A stretch of 64,000 nucleotides of DNA from Desulfurobacterium sp. TC5-1 (GTDB lineage Bacteria; Aquificota; Aquificia; Desulfurobacteriales; Desulfurobacteriaceae): the NCBI RefSeq assembly GCF_000421485.1, contig NZ_ATXC01000001.1:434001-498000 (forward strand). Direction: 5' to 3'. Positions 60,905 through 64,000 of the stretch are shown here, in pieces. Made by a program: the position numbers and the translations under genes. Below the pieces are notes generated by a model. The model saw only the letters and a program-made list of their open reading frames with translations, was not told the origin of the DNA and made no database searches. Each line of letters starts with the position of its first letter. Position 1 is the first letter of the stretch.

Positions 60905-60926
60905 ACCTCCAAGTGGTGCAGGAGGT
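60905..60926 (+). promoter_or_regulatory. Hairpin that could hide the yeiH ribosome binding site
   Basis: ACCTCC (60905-60910) can pair with GGAGGT (60921-60926), the Shine-Dalgarno of the exporter gene. An overlapping alternative stem is ACCAC (60902-60906) with GTGGT (60913-60917). Only one can form at a time. Confidence 0.35.
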
Positions 60927-60931
60927 AAAAG

Positions 60932-61900
60932 ATGAGAGAGATTTTGAAAGGACTACTCGCGTGTGTTGCTGTTGCCATAGTTTCTCTAATATTGGGAAAG
61001 CTTTTTCCGTCCCTTGGTGCTGACACGTTTGCAATACTTATCGGTATAGTGGTTGGAAATACGCTTGTGAAAGACAAGTCTTTTCAGCCGGGTATCAAGT
61101 TTTCTGAGCAGAAAATACTTGCCCTTGCAATAGCCCTGCTTGGTGTGGGATTGAACCTTCACGCCTTGATAGATATAGGCCTTAAAGGTGCCGTTATGAT
61201 AGTGATTCTTGTTGCTTTTGTCATTACGGTAAATTACCTGATAGGGAGGCTACTTGGTTTTTCAAGAAACTTTTCCCTTTTAATGGGTACCGGTAATGCT
61301 GTTTGTGGTTCGTCTGCCATAGCTGCTGTTGCTCCTGTAATAAAGGCACATGAGGATGAGGTTGGTATCCCCGTGGCTGTTGTTAATCTTATGGGTACCA
61401 TACTGATGTTCCTCCTCCCTGTTCTCGCAGTGAAAGTGTTTCACTATGATGTTATAAAGAGCGGTGCCCTTATTGGTGGTGGACTGCAGTCTGTTGGACA
61501 GGTTGTTGTTGCTGGAACTTTTCTAAGCATAGATGCTGCAAGGTTTGCCATACTTTTTAAAATGGTAAGGATTTTAATGATAGGTGTTCTTGTTGTGCTC
61601 TTTTCTTACATCTTTGGAAAAGGGGAAAATTCTAACGCTAAAAAGTTTCCTGTACCTGTGTTTATAATTGGTTTCTTTGCTCTCAGTATTCTTGCATCTT
61701 CTGGTTATCTTCCTCGATGGGCTATTGAGTACATTAAAATTGCCGGTGAATATCTGCTTGTTGTAGCAATTACGGCTATTGGTATGAGGGTGAAGTTTTC
61801 AGAATTGCTGAAAGAAGGACCAAAAGCCTTGCTTTTTGGAGCGGCTACTTCCATGCTTCAAGTAGCATTTCTCGTGATACTTATTCATATTTTTCTTTGA
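60932..61900 (+). CDS. YeiH/UPF0324 family putative sulfate exporter
   Basis: A 322-residue inner-membrane protein with about ten helices. Family hallmarks: TFAILIGIVVGN near 30, FSEQKILALAIALLGVGLNL near 54, the MGTGNAVCGSSAIAAVAPVI motif near 117 and LIGGGLQSVGQVVVAG near 182. The family is annotated as putative sulfate exporter; transport of sulfate is not proven in most members. GGAGGT precedes the ATG, inside a possible hairpin. Divergent from the receiver/archaemetzincin unit. Confidence 0.85.
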   Translation: MREILKGLLACVAVAIVSLILGKLFPSLGADTFAILIGIVVGNTLVKDKSFQPGIKFSEQKILALAIALLGVGLNLHALIDIGLKGAVMIVILVAFVITVNYLIGRLLGFSRNFSLLMGTGNAVCGSSAIAAVAPVIKAHEDEVGIPVAVVNLMGTILMFLLPVLAVKVFHYDVIKSGALIGGGLQSVGQVVVAGTFLSIDAARFAILFKMVRILMIGVLVVLFSYIFGKGENSNAKKFPVPVFIIGFFALSILASSGYLPRWAIEYIKIAGEYLLVVAITAIGMRVKFSELLKEGPKALLFGAATSMLQVAFLVILIHIFL

Positions 61901-61967
61901 TAGTGTTAAGAACGGTGGTTCAGTTTTGAAGTTTGTATCAAAATTTACAAAAAGTTGTGATTTGATC

Positions 61968-61995
61968 TTGACAAAGGCTAATTGGGAACTATTAT
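61968..61995 (+). promoter_or_regulatory. Strong sigma70-type promoter upstream of a candidate small RNA
   Basis: TTGACA (61968-61973, perfect -35), 16-bp spacer, TATTAT (61990-61995). It points into a region without a plausible protein gene on the plus strand. Confidence 0.6.
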
Positions 61996-62001
61996 TAATA
62001 G

Positions 62002-62071
62002 TGACAACCCCCTATCCCCCTCCCTCCTCCCCAAGATGAAAGGGCCGCCGCTCAGGCGGCCTTCCTTTTTT
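62002..62071 (+). ncRNA. Candidate C-rich small RNA
   Basis: The space between the promoter at 61968-61995 and the terminator at 62043-62071 is about 45 nt, so the predicted transcript is about 70 nt. Its 5' part (62008-62032) is almost pure C with a few T and A, including CCCTCC and CCTCC, which are complementary to Shine-Dalgarno GGAGG. This layout (single-stranded C-rich tract plus terminator stem) is that of known base-pairing small RNAs with C-rich motifs. No transcription evidence is available; a leader or chance arrangement is possible. Confidence 0.45.
62043..62071 (+). terminator. Rho-independent terminator
   Basis: GGCCGCC (62043-62049), loop GCTCA, GGCGGCC (62055-62061), then TTCCTTTTTT. 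Strong 7-bp GC stem. The U-tract is on the plus strand, so it ends yeiH or the candidate small RNA; it also lies just behind selA on the other strand. Confidence 0.85.
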
Positions 62072-62076
62072 GTTCA

Positions 62077-63453
62077 TTATCCAACTAATCTTTTAGCACC
62101 CGTTAAGATTGCCTCAGAGAGTGTTCTTATTTCCTCGTCTTTTACAGTTCTCATATCAAGCAGAAGTTTTCCCTTTTTAAGTCTTCCTATTACGGGTGGC
62201 TTTCCGCGTCTGAGTAGTTCATAGAAGGCCTCTTCGTTCCTGTCCTTAATGGAAATTTCTACAACGAACGTTGGGAGTGTCTCAAGTGGAAGTGCCCCTC
62301 CACCGATTTCTGCTTCTTCCCCGTTGATGGATAGAGAGAAGTTTTCCGGGAGCTTTCCATCTAAGTAGCTGTACAGTTTTTCTGCCCGCCTCTTTATTGA
62401 TTCAGGTGATTCTGAGATCATCTTCCATACCGGTATTTTTTCGTACTCTTCGTTTTTGTATAGCTTTAACGTTGCTTCAAGGACAGATAGAGTCATCTTG
62501 TCTATCCTTAAGGCTCTGTTGAGAGGGTGTTTTTTCACTTTTTCAATGAATTCTTTCTTACCTATAATAATGCCAGCCTGAGCAGAGCCAAGAAGTTTGT
62601 CGCCACTGAAAGAGACAATATCAACGCCGCTTTTTACAACGTCCTGAACGGTCGGTTCATATGAAAGTCCAAAACGCCTTACGTCTATAAAACTTCCACT
62701 TCCAAGGTCTTCATATACAGGGATTCCGTGTTTTTTCCCTATCTCTACCAGCTCTTTAGATGTTACGCTTTCTGTGAATCCTAAAATTCTATAGTTGCTT
62801 GTGTGAACCTTTAAAAGGAGCCCTGTGTTTTCAGATATTGCTTCTTCGTAATCTTTAAGGTGTGTTTTGTTGGTTGTTCCCACCTCTTTCAATATTGCAC
62901 CGCTCTGTTTCATCACATCTGGAATGCGGAAGGAACCTCCTATCTCTATCAACTCTCCCCTTGAAACAACAACCTCTTTTCCAGAGGCCAGTGCAGACAG
63001 CACAAGTAAAACAGCAGCTGCGTTGTTGTTTACTACACAAACGTCTTCTGCACCTGTTAATTCTTTCAAAAGGTCTTTAACGTTTTGATACCTGATGCCT
63101 CTTTTTCCCGTTTCAAGGTTAAGTTCAAGATTTGAATATCCAGTTATTATCTCTTTCAGGTGTTCAGCTACCTCTTCACCTATAGGTGCTCTTCCTAAGT
63201 TCGTGTGAATTATGACGCCTGTGGCGTTTATAATCTTGCGCAGGTTAAACGTTTCCAGCCGCTCAAGTTCTTCAAGGATAAATTTTCTGACAGTCTCTTC
63301 TGTCACTTCAGATATAAGGTTTTGTAAGATTGCTCTCCGTAAGTTATCGAGCCCTTTTCTTACGGCGTCCTTAATCTTTTTGTTGTTACTGTTGGAGAAC
63401 TGCTTAAGCACTCTATCTACAGAAGGTATCTTTCTCAATAGCTCTTTTCCCAT
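62077..63453 (-). CDS. selA: L-seryl-tRNA(Sec) selenium transferase
   Basis: PLP-dependent enzyme that turns Ser-tRNA(Sec) into Sec-tRNA(Sec) with selenophosphate. 458 residues: N-terminal LRKIPSVDRVLKQF, INATGVIIHTNLGRAPIGEE near 80, VNNNAAAVLLVLSALASGKEVVVSRGELIEIGGSFRIPDV near 140-180 and the PLP lysine in VSFSGDKLLGSAQAG near 285. Length fits SelA. It shows that the organism makes selenoproteins; none is seen in this window, nor are selB, selC or selD. CGGAGAAG precedes the ATG. Confidence 0.96.
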   Translation of the reverse strand: MGKELLRKIPSVDRVLKQFSNSNNKKIKDAVRKGLDNLRRAILQNLISEVTEETVRKFILEELERLETFNLRKIINATGVIIHTNLGRAPIGEEVAEHLKEIITGYSNLELNLETGKRGIRYQNVKDLLKELTGAEDVCVVNNNAAAVLLVLSALASGKEVVVSRGELIEIGGSFRIPDVMKQSGAILKEVGTTNKTHLKDYEEAISENTGLLLKVHTSNYRILGFTESVTSKELVEIGKKHGIPVYEDLGSGSFIDVRRFGLSYEPTVQDVVKSGVDIVSFSGDKLLGSAQAGIIIGKKEFIEKVKKHPLNRALRIDKMTLSVLEATLKLYKNEEYEKIPVWKMISESPESIKRRAEKLYSYLDGKLPENFSLSINGEEAEIGGGALPLETLPTFVVEISIKDRNEEAFYELLRRGKPPVIGRLKKGKLLLDMRTVKDEEIRTLSEAILTGAKRLVG

Positions 63454-63480
63454 TTTTCACTTCTCCGTAGGTTTTGTTAA

Positions 63481-63486
63481 ATTATA
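63481..63486 (-). promoter_or_regulatory. Candidate -10 box of selA
   Basis: TATAAT on the minus strand (63486-63481), about 28 nt before the selA start; the -35 region is weak. A TATATT for the divergent gene lies nearby. Confidence 0.35.
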
Positions 63487-63541
63487 CCTTGTGTTATATT
63501 AGCTTCCGAGGAATTATCCTGTTTTGTCTGGAGGAGTGATT

Positions 63542-64000
63542 ATGAGGTTTCTGTTTATTCTGTTCTTTTTTGTTTCCTCTGTTACTGCGTCTGCCGCAAC
63601 CACGATGTACAGTGCCAAAATTCTATATGATAGAGTAACGGTTAAATTCTATCCTGATGGCAGAAAAAAGTGGATAGAGGAAAGTGCTGTAAAAATTCTC
63701 AATAGACAGGGTGTAAGTAAATTTGGGGAAGTAACGATTCCCTTTTCGACAGAGCATCAGAAATTGAAAATTCTCTATGCATACACAGAACTTCCAGACG
63801 GAAAAAAGGTGAAACCTTCCAAAGACGCTTTTAACATTGTTTATCCGCCATTTCAATCTTTTGCACCTATCTATTCCGATCTAAAGTATCAGACAATATC
63901 CATGCCTGCAGTTAAACCGGGAGCAGTTATAAAGTATGCCTTTGAGCTTGATACGGTTAAACCTTACATGGAGGGGGAGTTCTGGACAGAGGATTTCTTG
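63542..64000 (+). CDS. DUF3857 (transglutaminase-associated) exported protein, 3' end beyond window
   Basis: The 153 visible residues start with a signal peptide (cleavage near ASAAT, residue 19) and continue into a DUF3857-like beta domain: DRVTVKFYPDGRKKWIEES, KILNRQGVSKFGEVTIPFS, ILYAYTELPDGKKVKPS and PGAVIKYAFELDTVKP. In this family the domain precedes a transglutaminase-like domain, which would lie beyond position 64000. CTGGAGGAG precedes the ATG. Probably periplasmic; function unknown. Confidence 0.8.
   Translation, partial: MRFLFILFFFVSSVTASAATTMYSAKILYDRVTVKFYPDGRKKWIEESAVKILNRQGVSKFGEVTIPFSTEHQKLKILYAYTELPDGKKVKPSKDAFNIVYPPFQSFAPIYSDLKYQTISMPAVKPGAVIKYAFELDTVKPYMEGEFWTEDFL

Noticed and set aside
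61982-62224. Plus-strand reading frame over the C-rich tract and selA end
   Set aside because: It crosses a strong terminator and runs antisense to selA; composition is not protein-like.
1-64000. tRNA, rRNA, CRISPR array or insertion sequence
   Set aside because: Intergenic gaps are short; no cloverleaf, regularly spaced repeats, transposase or terminal inverted repeats were found by eye. A tRNA scan would be decisive.

Overview
The window is a gene-dense, moderately AT-rich stretch of bacterial chromosome. Operons are short, gene overlaps are frequent (ATGA or GTGA junctions of 1-13 nt), and TTG and GTG starts are common. Proteins are rich in Lys, Glu and Ile. The gene set (LptD and Omp85, SelA, a cytoplasmic SdhABE-type fumarate reductase plus a second fumarate-reductase-like pair, a NikKMLQO nickel importer) suggests a thermophilic, autotrophic, anaerobic or microaerophilic diderm. 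My best guess is Aquificota, probably near Desulfurobacteriaceae. That placement is inference from gene content. I saw no rRNA, tRNA, CRISPR array, insertion sequence or phage gene.

Layout. Positions 1-6.4 kb hold housekeeping genes: phoH (cut by the edge), ychF, thiL, uppP, then argD and der on the minus strand. From 6.4-10.9 kb a minus-strand operon reads lptD, a Cys-rich small protein and an SLC12-like transporter. From 11.0-18.3 kb come a coiled-coil protein, UbiB, a SPOUT-type RNA methyltransferase and the livKHMGF amino-acid importer, closed by a clear terminator. From 18.4-21.4 kb lies a NitT/TauT-type ABC importer with a fused tandem permease and no binding protein. From 21.4-24.8 kb runs the nickel importer nikK-M-L-Q-O (minus), divergent from a TSUP exporter and a Cys-motif protein. 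From 26.4-30.0 kb is the frdA-frdB-sdhE operon.

From 30.1-38.2 kb (plus) are a zinc-ribbon/RG-rich protein, a urea-transporter/M23-peptidase fusion overlapping an outer-membrane-like protein, a radical SAM enzyme, an Omp85 protein and an MFS transporter. From 38.2-50.8 kb (minus) is a complete Pel exopolysaccharide cluster in the order pelC-D-E-F-G-A-(TPR anchor)-B, with its own promoter. PelD keeps a c-di-GMP-type RxxD site. The PelB function is split into an inner-membrane TPR protein and a SPOR-SPOR-TPR-barrel protein. This is the most distinctive region.

From 50.9-54.7 kb the operon mazG-usp-mtnA-ruvA-ruvB runs on the minus strand. From 54.8-58.1 kb pdxJ-acpS leads into a second fumarate-reductase-like FeS/flavoprotein pair. 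From 58.1-60.8 kb lie gatC-gatA and a receiver-like protein translationally coupled to a bacterial archaemetzincin. From 60.9 kb to the end are a YeiH-type exporter, a candidate C-rich small RNA (strong promoter and terminator about 70 nt apart), selA, and a DUF3857 protein cut by the right edge.

No stretch over 300 bases lacks a gene. The longest gap, 24804-25092, holds the divergent nikK/TSUP promoters.
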